Counted from the first letter of the stretch, positions 43,532 to 54,973 are shown. The stretch is 64,000 nt of DNA from Pantoea sp. At-9b (GCF_000175935.2 NC_014838.1:729954-793953), one strand, 5' to 3'. Program-made: numbers and translations. The notes: a model not told the origin generated them from the letters alone.

Positions 43532-45091
43532 TTAGGTTTTTGGTACTTTCATGAACGGCACCAGCAATGCGGCAATAAAGAATCCGATCATGATCAGCCA
43601 GAAAGCATCCGCAAAAGCCTGCGTTTTGGCTTCACGGAGCGTCAGTGCCGCAAGGTTTTTCAGCGCGGCAGTCTGTGCAGCATCGGGGCTGAAGCCCTGT
43701 TGGGTCAGTGCTGCGGTGGAAGAATGCATAAATTCGCCCAGCGTCAGGCTGGCACTGTTGAGATGGTCGGCGAGACGGCTGTAATGCAGGTTGGTGCGAT
43801 CATTAAGTATAGTGCCACACAGGGCGATACCGATGGCCCCGCCGAGGTTGCGCATCAGGTTAAACAGCCCGGAGGCCAGTTTGAGGCGAGTGGGTGGCAG
43901 GCTACCCAGTGTCAGCGTCACCGTCGGTGCCACGGCAAATTGCTGGGCCATGCCGCGAAACGCCTGCGGCAGCAGCAGTTGGTCCGCGCCCCAGTCGTGG
44001 GTAATCGGCACAAAGCTGTACATCGACACACCAAAGGCAATCAGACCGGCGGCCAGCAACCAGCGTAAATCCACCCGATTCGCCAGCCACGAATAGAGAG
44101 GAATCGACAATACCTGAAACAGGCCGGTGGAGAAAATCGCCAGGCCAATTTCCAGCGCGCTAAAGCCACGTACCTGGCCGAGAAACAGCGGCGTGAGGTA
44201 GATGGTGGCAAAAATGCCGACACCCGCCATAAATGAGAAGTAGCAACCCAGCGTAAAAGTGCGATCTTTCAGGGCGCGCAGATCCATCACTGGCTGTGCA
44301 TGGCGCAGCGTGCGGATGATAAACATCACGCCACACACCAGCGCCAGCCAGCCGGTGAGGGTCAGGGTGCTGTCGTCAAACCATCCCCAGCGCGGCCCCT
44401 CTTCCAGCGTGTATTCAAGGCATCCCAGCGACACCGCCAGCAACACGATGCTGAGATAATCGGCCCCGCGCAGCAGCGAGGTATCCGGCGAGTCGATTTT
44501 CACCAGCGCCGGCACTGCCAGCGTGATGTAAATCCCCGGCACCACATTGATGAAGAACAACCAGTGCCAGTTGAAGTTCTCGGTGATCCAGCCCCCGACG
44601 GTGGGGCCAAGCGTGGGTGCCAGCGACGCCAGTCCGCCAATGGTGGCGGCGGCGATCACGCGCTGTTTGCCCTGGAAGAAAGCAAAGGCGGTGGTAAACA
44701 CCAACGGGATCATCGATCCGCCCGCCAGCCCCTGCAAAGCGCGAAACGCAATCATGCTCTGGATATTCCAGGCCCAGCCGCACAGTACGCTCATCAGGGT
44801 AAAACCGGCCGCTGACGCCGCGAACAACCAGCGCGTTGACATCACCCGCGCCAGCCAGCCGGAGAGTGGAATAATGATAATTTCCGCAATCAGATAGCTG
44901 GTCTGCACCCAGACGGTTTCATCATCACCCGCCGACAACCCGCCGCCGATGTCGCGCAAGGAGGCCGAGACAATCTGGATATCCAGCAGCGCAATAAACA
45001 TGCCGAGACACATGGTGGCAAAGGCGATGACTTTTTTGCTGACCGGCATCTCTAATGCCGGTGCCACAGGTAAGGCGGTCTGGCTGCTCAT
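43532..45091 (-). CDS. MFS drug-efflux pump, DHA2/EmrB family
   Basis: A 519-aa major facilitator with 14 predicted helices, the DHA2 count. Signature regions are LDIQIVSASLRDIGGG (about 35-50) and WVQTSYLIAEIIIIPLSGWLARV, and GRWITENFNWHWLFFIN in the middle, all close to EmrB. Together with the upstream HlyD-type protein it should export a drug or endogenous acid across both membranes with TolC. The genes overlap by 4 bases (ATGA). Substrate not identifiable. Confidence 0.9.
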   Translation of the reverse strand: MSSQTALPVAPALEMPVSKKVIAFATMCLGMFIALLDIQIVSASLRDIGGGLSAGDDETVWVQTSYLIAEIIIIPLSGWLARVMSTRWLFAASAAGFTLMSVLCGWAWNIQSMIAFRALQGLAGGSMIPLVFTTAFAFFQGKQRVIAAATIGGLASLAPTLGPTVGGWITENFNWHWLFFINVVPGIYITLAVPALVKIDSPDTSLLRGADYLSIVLLAVSLGCLEYTLEEGPRWGWFDDSTLTLTGWLALVCGVMFIIRTLRHAQPVMDLRALKDRTFTLGCYFSFMAGVGIFATIYLTPLFLGQVRGFSALEIGLAIFSTGLFQVLSIPLYSWLANRVDLRWLLAAGLIAFGVSMYSFVPITHDWGADQLLLPQAFRGMAQQFAVAPTVTLTLGSLPPTRLKLASGLFNLMRNLGGAIGIALCGTILNDRTNLHYSRLADHLNSASLTLGEFMHSSTAALTQQGFSPDAAQTAALKNLAALTLREAKTQAFADAFWLIMIGFFIAALLVPFMKVPKT

Positions 45092-46113
45092 GGTGCGGGT
45101 TTCTCATCAACCGTTACCGTTACGGACAAGCCGGGGCGCAGCAGACCCAATTTCGCCGCATCGCCATCCAGCGCAATACGCACCGGGACACGTTGAACGA
45201 TTTTGGTGAAGTTCCCGGTGGCGTTTTCCGCTGGCAGGATACTGAAGCGCGAACCGGTGGCGGGTGACAGGCTGACAACATGGCCGGTAAAGGTACGGCC
45301 CGGTAGCACGTCGGCGACGATTTGCGCCTGCTGTCCGGCCTGTAAATGCGCCAGTTGGTTCTCTTTGAAATTGGCATCAACCCACAAACCCTGAGCAGGC
45401 ACCAGCGACAGCAGCTGCGTACCGCTGCTGACATAAGCGCCGGACCAGGCACGGCGGTTACCGATCACCCCATCAAACGGTGCACGAATCTCGGTGTAGC
45501 CGAGATTGAGTTTCGCCATCTCCAGACCTGCCTGCGCCTGTATCAGCGCCGCTTGTGTCTGCTTCTCACGCGCATCCAACACCCCCAACTGGCGTTCTGC
45601 CACGCTTTTATCGGCACGGGCTTTGCTCTCCTGCGCCACCGCCTGACGGTAATCCGCCTGCGCATAGTCACGGGTTTGCGCCGAGACCGTCTGCACCAAC
45701 GCCCCATAGCGCCGGTTATCACCCGCCGTTTTCTCCGTCAGCGCCTGCGCGGCATTCACCGCAGCCGCCGAACCGGCGATGGTGGCAAGTTGTAATTCTC
45801 GCGTGGCGGCGATATCCGCCAGCGCCGCCTGCTGGGCTTCCACTTCTCCGCTGGCTTGCATCAGGGCGGCCTGATAATCACGCGCATCAAGACGCACCAG
45901 CAGGTCACCTTTCTTCACCTGCATATTGTCCTGAACTGCAATTTCCTGCACGTAGCCCGCCACTTTGGCGGAGATGGCGCTAATATCGCCTCCCACATAC
46001 GCATCATCGGTCGACTCAATAAAACGCCCGGACTGCCACCACCACAGGCCGTAACCGGCGGCCACGACCGCGGCAGCGACCGCCACCAGCGGGATCATTT
46101 TACGTCTGTTCAT
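45088..46113 (-). CDS. HlyD/EmrA-type periplasmic adaptor
   Basis: A 341-aa membrane-fusion protein with an N-terminal signal anchor (residues about 7-26), biotinyl-lipoyl half-motifs (about 50-80 and 210-230), a long helical hairpin (about 85-200) and beta-barrel tail. The VGGDISAISAKVAGYVQEIAV segment is typical of EmrA. It links the MFS pump to an outer-membrane channel. It overlaps both neighbours by 4 bases, so hxlR, emrA and emrB are translated together. Confidence 0.9.
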   Translation of the reverse strand: MNRRKMIPLVAVAAAVVAAGYGLWWWQSGRFIESTDDAYVGGDISAISAKVAGYVQEIAVQDNMQVKKGDLLVRLDARDYQAALMQASGEVEAQQAALADIAATRELQLATIAGSAAAVNAAQALTEKTAGDNRRYGALVQTVSAQTRDYAQADYRQAVAQESKARADKSVAERQLGVLDAREKQTQAALIQAQAGLEMAKLNLGYTEIRAPFDGVIGNRRAWSGAYVSSGTQLLSLVPAQGLWVDANFKENQLAHLQAGQQAQIVADVLPGRTFTGHVVSLSPATGSRFSILPAENATGNFTKIVQRVPVRIALDGDAAKLGLLRPGLSVTVTVDEKPAP

Positions 46114-46655
46114 TTGCTGGCCGCCTCTTTCGCAGGCGGAACAAATTTCAGAGCGGGCTCACCCGCGCGCTTCTTCTGGATGTATTCATGGCGATAGCGA
46201 ATCACGGCTGCCGCTGCCGGGCCGGGTACGATCGAATACTTATCAGCAGTCAGCGGTTCTCGCGTCTCACTATCCACCATCATCGCCTCTACCGGGCGTT
46301 GTGTGGCGGTTTCCACCAATTGCACCTGCCGCCCTTCCGGCGAGAAGTGGCGACTGCCCCACTCCACCAGCGCCAGAATCACCGGGCGGAAATCACGACC
46401 CATAGGAGTGAGATGATATTCATAACGCGGCGGCGTGCTGCTGTAGCACACCTTCTCCAGCAACCCATCCTCCACCAGCTCCTTCAGGCGGCGGGAAAGG
46501 ATATTTGGCGCGATGTCGGCATTCTTTTGAAACTCATCAAAGCGGGTAAATCCCGCCAGCGCATCACGCAGGATAATCATGCTCCAGCTATCGCCGATGC
46601 GCCCAAGGCTACGGGCGATAGGACAAGGAGCGTGGCAAAGCGGCTCGTTTTTCAT
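46110..46655 (-). CDS. HxlR-family regulator of the efflux operon
   Basis: A 181-aa winged-HTH regulator of the HxlR/MarR-like family (CPIARSLGRIGDSWSMIILRDAL near residues 12-34; LSRRLKELVEDGLLEK about 52-67). A C-terminal extension of about 60 residues beyond the core is unusual. It is the first gene of the operon, so it probably autoregulates and controls the pump. A pair of AGTCACTA direct repeats lies 43-68 bases upstream of its start. Confidence 0.85.
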   Translation of the reverse strand: MKNEPLCHAPCPIARSLGRIGDSWSMIILRDALAGFTRFDEFQKNADIAPNILSRRLKELVEDGLLEKVCYSSTPPRYEYHLTPMGRDFRPVILALVEWGSRHFSPEGRQVQLVETATQRPVEAMMVDSETREPLTADKYSIVPGPAAAAVIRYRHEYIQKKRAGEPALKFVPPAKEAASK

Positions 46656-46697
46656 CTTTCTGGCTCGGGTTGGATCTCAATGCGCACAGATTTTCAT

Positions 46698-46723
46698 AGT
46701 CACTATCAAAATGCAAGTCACTA
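46698..46723. promoter_or_regulatory. Direct repeat upstream of hxlR-type gene
   Basis: AGTCACTA occurs at 46698-46705 and again at 46716-46723, an 18-base period upstream of the hxlR start on the minus strand. HxlR proteins are known to bind direct repeats, so this is a candidate operator. Confidence 0.4.
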
Positions 46724-46941
46724 AAAAAAGCATAGCTCAGAGTGCGAAGTTGATGAAGGGGTGTAGCGGCGCGAGCAGGTGTGTTGCATCCATCGGTTGA
46801 ACTCACAGCGAGGAGCGGACATTCGCAATTTATCGATAAAAGATGCAGGCTTGTAAAACGGTCGCGCATTTATCGTGTAGAAATAAAGCAGGCTTTTTAT
46901 ATAGTTGGATGATGAACTTTGAAAACTCAGCAGGTAATCGC

Positions 46942-47379
46942 ATGATATTAAGTGTTAATCACGTTGGTTTTTCAGTTAAAAACATTGAAGACTCATTATT
47001 TTTCTGGACTCAGATTCTTGGAGGTAAATTATTACGTGAAGGAAAAATGTCTGGACCTATAATCGATGAGGTAACAGGTGCAAGGGGAGCTGATGTACGA
47101 ATGGCTTTGCTTGAACTGGCTGATATTCAAATTGAATTACTACAATACAATAACATTGAGCAGCCAGAAGAACCTTCAGCGCCCTATATCCCAGGCTACG
47201 CTCACCTTGCTTTTATAGTTGAGGATCTTGATACGCTCTTGGGCAAAGCATCGGACTACGGCTGGAAGACGCCCGGAAAACCTCAGACAGTGTTGTCAGG
47301 ACCCATGCAGGGAACCCGGGTAATATATTTACAAAGCCCTGATGGTCAGACGCTTGAATTGATGGAACGCAGTCAATGA
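46942..47379 (+). CDS. Glyoxalase/VOC-family protein (methylmalonyl-CoA epimerase-like)
   Basis: About 145 aa (if started at 46942) in the VOC fold. It starts MILSVNHVGFSVKNIEDSLFFW and ends VIYLQSPDGQTLELMER, the two halves carrying the metal-ligand positions His (NHVGF) and Glu (TLELM). Lactoylglutathione lyase, epimerase or dioxygenase activities are all possible. Starts at 46909/46912 are alternatives. It is clearly more AT-rich than its neighbours, suggesting recent acquisition. It lies between a divergent efflux operon and a convergent ascG and has no partner. Confidence 0.8.
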   Translation: MILSVNHVGFSVKNIEDSLFFWTQILGGKLLREGKMSGPIIDEVTGARGADVRMALLELADIQIELLQYNNIEQPEEPSAPYIPGYAHLAFIVEDLDTLLGKASDYGWKTPGKPQTVLSGPMQGTRVIYLQSPDGQTLELMERSQ

Positions 47380-47402
47380 GGTGGAGCCATTGATATTCCT
47401 GT

Positions 47403-48416
47403 TTAGCCATACGGCCCCGGCCCGATAGATTCGCGCATCACCAGACGAGCAGTGAAATTTTTACCCTGCGCCATCTCGCCACCGTCCAGCATCGACACCA
47501 GCTGCTCAATGGTCTGCTGAACCATCTCAGTGACCGGAATTTTCATACTCGACAGCGCAGGAATGGTAAACGGAGCCAGCGGGATATCATCAAATCCCAC
47601 CACCGAAACCTGTTCCGGCACGGCCAGCCCGGCGGCGGCAAGTTGCTTCATGGCACCAATCGCCATGTCATCGTTACTGGCGACAATGGCGCTAAAGTGG
47701 CAACCACGCGCCAGCAAGGTTTCCACTGCGGCCATACCACTTTGTGCATGCCAGCGTCCTTCGACAATCAGCGCATCCTGTAGCGCGATGTGGTGCTGTG
47801 CCAGTGCCGCCTGGTAGCCGGCGAGACGTTCCACGCCAGTGGGGGAATCCAGTGAGCCGGTGATAAACGCAATGTCCCGATGCCCCAGCGCAATCAGTTG
47901 ATTGACCGCCAGTGCGCTGTTGGCTTTTTGATCGGAATAGATACAGAAACTCTGGTGCTGCCGCAGGCGGCGATTGATCACCAGAATCGGTTGTTTGTGC
48001 TGCGAGATGATCTCATCCATCTCATCGATGGAGAGAAAACGTGGGTAGATAATGATGCCATCACAACGTAAATCCAGCAGAAACTGAATCGCCGCCCGTT
48101 CTTCGGCAGCGCTGTGTTTACCGTCAGCCAGGATCAGCTGGCGTCCCTGCTGCTCCATCAGGCGTGCCGAATGAGACATCAGTTCGCTAAAGTAACTGCC
48201 GCTATACAGCGTATTGGTAATCACCAGCCCGATGGTTTGCGTGGATTTGACCGCCAGATTGCGTGCCAGCAGGTTTGGCCGGTAATCCGTCTCAGCGATC
48301 GCGCGCAGTACCCGCTCGCGTTTTTCCTCACCCACATAGCCATTCCCCGATAACACGCGGGATACCGTTGCCTTTGAAACACCCGCTTTTTTCGCGACTT
48401 CGAGAATGGTGGTCAT
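47403..48416 (-). CDS. ascG: AscG, LacI-type repressor of the asc operon
   Basis: A 337-aa LacI repressor closely similar to E. coli AscG along its length. HTH ILEVAKKAGVSKATVSRVLS is at residues about 4-23, and segments such as DLRCDGIIIYPRFLS and PALSSMKIPVTEM are shared. It represses the divergent ascFB genes and is relieved by a beta-glucoside-type sugar. A TGAAACCGGTTTC operator lies in the intergenic region. Convergent with the VOC gene. Confidence 0.93.
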   Translation of the reverse strand: MTTILEVAKKAGVSKATVSRVLSGNGYVGEEKRERVLRAIAETDYRPNLLARNLAVKSTQTIGLVITNTLYSGSYFSELMSHSARLMEQQGRQLILADGKHSAAEERAAIQFLLDLRCDGIIIYPRFLSIDEMDEIISQHKQPILVINRRLRQHQSFCIYSDQKANSALAVNQLIALGHRDIAFITGSLDSPTGVERLAGYQAALAQHHIALQDALIVEGRWHAQSGMAAVETLLARGCHFSAIVASNDDMAIGAMKQLAAAGLAVPEQVSVVGFDDIPLAPFTIPALSSMKIPVTEMVQQTIEQLVSMLDGGEMAQGKNFTARLVMRESIGPGPYG

Positions 48417-48512
48417 CGTTTTCTCAGCTAAATCAAGACGAATCGTAGTTTACCTAACCTGCTCATAGATTAGGAAATTTTTCTCCTGACCGCTGCCCCG
48501 TCGTCGTCACAA

Positions 48513-48534
48513 TAAAGTGATGACCATCACAATG
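48513..48534 (+). promoter_or_regulatory. CRP-type site upstream of ascF
   Basis: GTGA-N6-TCAC core (48517-48530) with TCACA on the right half, centred at 48523.5. It would be about 69-70 bases upstream of the probable start point near 48593, a permitted class I activator position. Fits catabolite control of a PTS sugar. Confidence 0.6.
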
Positions 48535-48557
48535 TTTTAAATCAAATTTCAAATCTC

Positions 48558-48586
48558 TTGTCAGGTTATAAATACGACTTCATTAT
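48558..48586 (+). promoter_or_regulatory. Candidate ascFB promoter
   Basis: TTGTCA (-35, 48558-48563) and CATTAT (-10, 48581-48586) with a 17-base spacer. The predicted start point near 48593 falls in the AscG operator that follows. Confidence 0.55.
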
Positions 48587-48591
48587 TTTGT

Positions 48592-48603
48592 GAAACCGGT
48601 TTC
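48592..48603. promoter_or_regulatory. AscG operator
   Basis: GAAACCGGTTTC is a perfect 12-bp palindrome with a central CG, the LacI-family style, matching the AscG box TGAAACCGGTTTCA I recall, except for the last base. It overlaps the predicted transcription start. A second inverted repeat, TTCTCA-TGA-TGAGAA, follows at 48601-48615. Confidence 0.7.
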
Positions 48604-48699
48604 TCATGATGAGAAATTGAACATCTGGCGGCCTCTGCCCTACAGCTGATGCACGACCGGCCAGATAAGCGACCTATTTTGATAAGAGACGAAAAATCC

Positions 48700-51590
<2,891 letters not shown>

Positions 51591-51603
51591 CTCGGATTTC
51601 CGC

Positions 51604-51626
51604 AGGGCGGCTAATTTGGCCGCCCT
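51604..51626. terminator. Hairpin between convergent ascB and AbiEi-type gene
   Basis: 8-bp stem AGGGCGGC/GCCGCCCT with a 7-base loop, 14 bases after the ascB stop. Probable bidirectional terminator without a strong T-run. Confidence 0.55.
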
Positions 51627-51641
51627 CTGACGAGGCAACTG

Positions 51642-52412
51642 TCATTGTACTGACTCCAGTTCCTTGGGTACAACTATTTGGTATCTCGGGATATACACCC
51701 CGTTATCCACAATGGCCCTTTTCCCTTTACCAAGATCTATTTTTTCTTTTTTTAAATAATTGAACCAGTCATGTCCGGCCTTATCTGCCAAATACATAAA
51801 TAGACGTTTAACTTTAACCGATGAACACTCTTCCAACAGTTTCTGAACGGCAATCGGCCTTAAATTATTAAGCCCTTCCATTAATTCGTAAACTTCCAGT
51901 AACGGTTGCGCTCCCGGAACAAGATAAAGGCACTCCATCACAGCACGAGCAGGGCTGGATACTTTAACGCTAAAACCTCTATGCTCAATATCTACCAAAC
52001 CGAGTTCAGGGGGTAAAAAGCCAGACAACTTAAAGTTTACCTGCCTATCCCACTCTTGTTTTGCAAACCAAAGCGGTGGTTTGTCATCCGGCGTGCCGAA
52101 TAACATGACGCTCTTCTCAGCAAGCCCCAGATAATGGGATTTGCCTTGTAGTGACAACGCCGTTTTAGCCCCCGGATGCAGGTTCATACCCAGTTGCGAT
52201 TGTAATGCGTAAACACCTCCCAGATAGTCAACTTCATCATCCCAACGAACCATTGCGCCAGTACCTATCGTTCTGAACCACTGGCTCTTTCTGTACTGTT
52301 TCTGCAACTCAAGGCTGTAACCTTGTTGTGACAACCACGCTGAAGTAAGCACGATTCCTGAAGGAATCATGCTTAGTAAAGAGTTTATTTTTGATGTTTT
52401 TTGGGTATTCAT
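51642..52412 (-). CDS. AbiEi-type (type IV) antitoxin-like protein, orphan
   Basis: A 256-aa protein of the AbiEi family, antitoxins of type IV abortive-infection systems. It has an N-terminal HTH-like region (about 10-55, PSGIVLTSAWLSQQGYS) and the C-terminal AbiEi_3-like core (GFSVKVSSPARAVMECLYLVP, about 148-168). AAAGG precedes the ATG. The expected AbiEii nucleotidyltransferase toxin should follow downstream; here ascB converges instead, so the toxin is missing. The gene is more AT-rich than its neighbours, a sign of transfer. Confidence 0.8.
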   Translation of the reverse strand: MNTQKTSKINSLLSMIPSGIVLTSAWLSQQGYSLELQKQYRKSQWFRTIGTGAMVRWDDEVDYLGGVYALQSQLGMNLHPGAKTALSLQGKSHYLGLAEKSVMLFGTPDDKPPLWFAKQEWDRQVNFKLSGFLPPELGLVDIEHRGFSVKVSSPARAVMECLYLVPGAQPLLEVYELMEGLNNLRPIAVQKLLEECSSVKVKRLFMYLADKAGHDWFNYLKKEKIDLGKGKRAIVDNGVYIPRYQIVVPKELESVQ

Positions 52413-52510
52413 ACTACCTTTATAGGCGGTTTTTTAACCCAGAGCAACAGGGAGGTTTAAAAAAAATCATTTTACGGTATTATTTATACCTAAAAGAGAT
52501 GAAATATTTA

Positions 52511-53560
52511 CTACCAGCGTGTAGCCTGCATATCGATCACGAAACGGTACTTCACATCGCCCCGCAACATACGCGCAAACGCGTCTTCAATCTGTTCACC
52601 GCCAATCAGCTCAATATCCGCCGTGATCTGGCGTTGCCCACAGAAGTCCAACATCTCCTGCGTTTCTTTGATGCTGCCGATAGATGAACCGCTGATACTT
52701 AGACGGCGATTCACTATCGGGGTGACGTCAGGAGACGTGTGTGGCTGTTCCGGAATCCCCACCAGCACCAGTTTGCCGTTGGTTTTTAACGTCGCCAGGT
52801 AAGGATTGAGATCATGCGGGGCCGAGACACAGTCGATGATCAAATCCAGCGAGGCCTGGCAGGCCGCCATCTGTGCAGCATCACGCGAGATGACCACCCG
52901 TTTCGCACCTAAACGCAGCGCATCTTCGCCCTTCTGCGGTGACGTAGTGAATAACGTCACATCCGCTCCCAAGGCGGTTGCCAGTTTTACCGCCATATGA
53001 CCTAAACCGCCAAGTCCTACTACCCCGACGCGGTCTCCGGCTTTCACGTTAGCGTAGCGCAGTGGCGACCAAACGGTGACGCCCGCACATAACAGCGGAG
53101 CGACACCGGCCAGCGGCAGATTGGTCGGGACGGCCACGACAAAGTGTTGATCGACCACCACATGCTGCGCATAGCCACCCCAGGTGCTGCCACCGGTATA
53201 TTTATCGGTGCCGTTATAGGTCGCGGTCCAACCGGCCTCACAATATTGCTCTTCCTGCTGCTGGCAGAAATGACAGCTTCGGCAGGAATCGACCATCACG
53301 CCCACACCGACCACATCCCCAACCTGAAAATGGCTCACCGCCTCGCCTGTAGCGATCACGCGTCCGACAATTTCATGACCCGGCACTAAGGGGTAGTTAC
53401 TGACGCCCCACTCATTGCGCGCCATATGCAGGTCCGAGTGGCAAACGCCACAGTAGAGGATTTCGATTTTGACATCCTGCGCCTGCACGCTGCGCAGCGC
53501 GATCTGGCCGGATAAGAGAGGTTGTGTGGCATGGGTTGCGACTAACGCGTTGATTTTCAT
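52511..53560 (-). CDS. Zinc-dependent alcohol dehydrogenase (YahK/CAD-like)
   Basis: A 349-aa medium-chain zinc alcohol dehydrogenase. Catalytic zinc site: GVCHSDLH (about 38-45) and PGHE (about 60); structural zinc cysteines in CRSCHFCQQQEEQYC (about 93-107); NAD(P) motif GLGGLGHMAVKLA (about 179). Roughly half-identical to E. coli YahK, an aldehyde reductase, so NADPH-dependent aldehyde reduction is likely. GGAGG lies 4-5 bases before the ATG at 53560. Divergent from an hxlR gene, the probable regulator responding to an aldehyde. Confidence 0.9.
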   Translation of the reverse strand: MKINALVATHATQPLLSGQIALRSVQAQDVKIEILYCGVCHSDLHMARNEWGVSNYPLVPGHEIVGRVIATGEAVSHFQVGDVVGVGVMVDSCRSCHFCQQQEEQYCEAGWTATYNGTDKYTGGSTWGGYAQHVVVDQHFVVAVPTNLPLAGVAPLLCAGVTVWSPLRYANVKAGDRVGVVGLGGLGHMAVKLATALGADVTLFTTSPQKGEDALRLGAKRVVISRDAAQMAACQASLDLIIDCVSAPHDLNPYLATLKTNGKLVLVGIPEQPHTSPDVTPIVNRRLSISGSSIGSIKETQEMLDFCGQRQITADIELIGGEQIEDAFARMLRGDVKYRFVIDMQATRW

Positions 53561-53636
53561 TGCGCCTCCGAAAGCTTGTGGCAATGGCTGTGTGAAGGCG
53601 GCAGACTATAAAGAACAAGGTTCAGAATTGATAGTA

Positions 53637-53652
53637 GTCACCATTTGGTGAC
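53637..53652. promoter_or_regulatory. Palindromic operator candidate before hxlR-type gene
   Basis: GTCACCA-TT-TGGTGAC, perfect 7-bp arms, 19 bases before the hxlR start and within the ADH/hxlR divergent region. A likely site for the HxlR-type regulator. Confidence 0.55.
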
Positions 53653-53671
53653 CACCTGAGGAGATAAGCTT

Positions 53672-54103
53672 ATGCCTGCCTGGGTTGACGGTAAACTGAT
53701 GTTCTTCGCGGATTCACCGCCGCGCCGCCTGATGGATCTTTTTTCCCTGAAGTGGAGCAGCATGGTGTTGCATGCGCTGTATCACTGGCCGAACCAACGC
53801 GCCCGCACTGGGGAACTTCAGCGCAGTTTGCAGGGGATTTCGAAGAAGATGTTGTTTCAAACGCTGAAAGAACTGGAACAACGCGGCCTGATCGCGCGTC
53901 ATGTTTATGAGGTGGTTCCGCCGAAAGTCGATTATCGCCTGACACCGCTCGGCATGACCTTTGCCGCCCCGATAGAACAGATGTATCAATGGGGACTGGA
54001 GCATCAGGCCGCGCTGGACGAAATGGCCGCTAACTACCGCGCAGCTACGGGCGCGCCATCAGACGCATCATGCACATCTGGTCCTGCTCCTGACGCGGAT
54101 TAA
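53672..54103 (+). CDS. HxlR-family regulator
   Basis: A 143-aa winged-HTH protein of the HxlR family. Core segments are LKWSSMVLHALYHWPNQRARTGELQRSLQGISKKMLFQTLKELEQRGLI. It faces the alcohol dehydrogenase gene, so it probably controls aldehyde-responsive expression. It lacks the conserved N-terminal cysteine of many aldehyde-sensing HxlR proteins. Its 3' end overlaps the convergent XRE gene by 59 bases. Confidence 0.86.
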   Translation: MPAWVDGKLMFFADSPPRRLMDLFSLKWSSMVLHALYHWPNQRARTGELQRSLQGISKKMLFQTLKELEQRGLIARHVYEVVPPKVDYRLTPLGMTFAAPIEQMYQWGLEHQAALDEMAANYRAATGAPSDASCTSGPAPDAD

Positions 54104-54869
54104 ACACCACCAGGCTCAGGCCGGGTTTACCCTCCACGGCGAAGGTGCTGTACTCCAACTCCAGCACCCCTTCATCCGGTAGCAAGAGTTGCTTGATCCC
54201 TTCGCCATGCTGGCTGACTTCCTGCGATTGCCACAGCTGGCGAAAAGTTTCGCTCATGGCACACAACTCGTCCACCAGCGCACGCACATGCTCGCTGGCC
54301 CCGGTGCGCGCCACATCGGCGCGGAAGTTTGCCACCATTCCGCGTGTAACCTTCTCCCACTCGGGCAAGCGCTTTTTCATCTGCTCATCACGAAACATCA
54401 TGAGCAGGATATTGCGTTGCTCGGGCGGCAGTTGCGCGTAATCGGTAAACACTTTGGTGGCGGCCCGATTCCATGCCACCACTTGCCACTCGGCGGTTTT
54501 CACCAGCGCAGGCGTGGCTGGCATGCTGTCCAGCACCCGTTGCAACGAGGGTGAGACGCTCACCCCGCCCTGCCAACTGACGCCCGGCAGACGGTTCTGA
54601 GCCAGCAAAAACAGGTGATCGCGCTCGGCGGCGCTCAGCTCCAGCGCCTTCGCTAACCGCTCCAGCACCACTTCTGACGGCGCACCGCCTCTGCCCTGCT
54701 CTAGCCAGGTGTACCAGGTGGTGCTGACGCAGGCGCGAACCGCCACTTCTTCGCGGCGCAAACCCGGCGTGCGACGGCGCTGCATCGGGTAACCGAGTCG
54801 GGCAGCATCCAGCCGCTGGCGGCGTTCGCGCAGATAATTGCCCAGCAGATTATCGTCTTGCATCGTCAT
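54045..54869 (-). CDS. XRE-family regulator with MmyB-like ligand-binding domain
   Basis: A 274-aa regulator. The N-terminal HTH (residues about 7-75, RRRTPGLRREEVAVRACVSTTWYTWLEQGR) is followed by the MmyB-like domain (about 100-270, TPALVKTAEWQVVAWNRAA). AGGA precedes the ATG at 54869. It is divergent from the SDR gene at 54974 and likely represses it. This family often pairs with an adjacent NAD(P)-dependent reductase, as here. Confidence 0.87.
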   Translation of the reverse strand: MTMQDDNLLGNYLRERRQRLDAARLGYPMQRRRTPGLRREEVAVRACVSTTWYTWLEQGRGGAPSEVVLERLAKALELSAAERDHLFLLAQNRLPGVSWQGGVSVSPSLQRVLDSMPATPALVKTAEWQVVAWNRAATKVFTDYAQLPPEQRNILLMMFRDEQMKKRLPEWEKVTRGMVANFRADVARTGASEHVRALVDELCAMSETFRQLWQSQEVSQHGEGIKQLLLPDEGVLELEYSTFAVEGKPGLSLVVFNPRQEQDQMCMMRLMARP

Positions 54870-54973
54870 GGTGTTTATCCTGTTAGTCTCAATACTCGTA
54901 TAAGCTCACGTCTGTTCACCCGATCGCAGGCTTTTATCATAGTGCCTGTTAACAGCCTGTGAGGAGCACGAAT

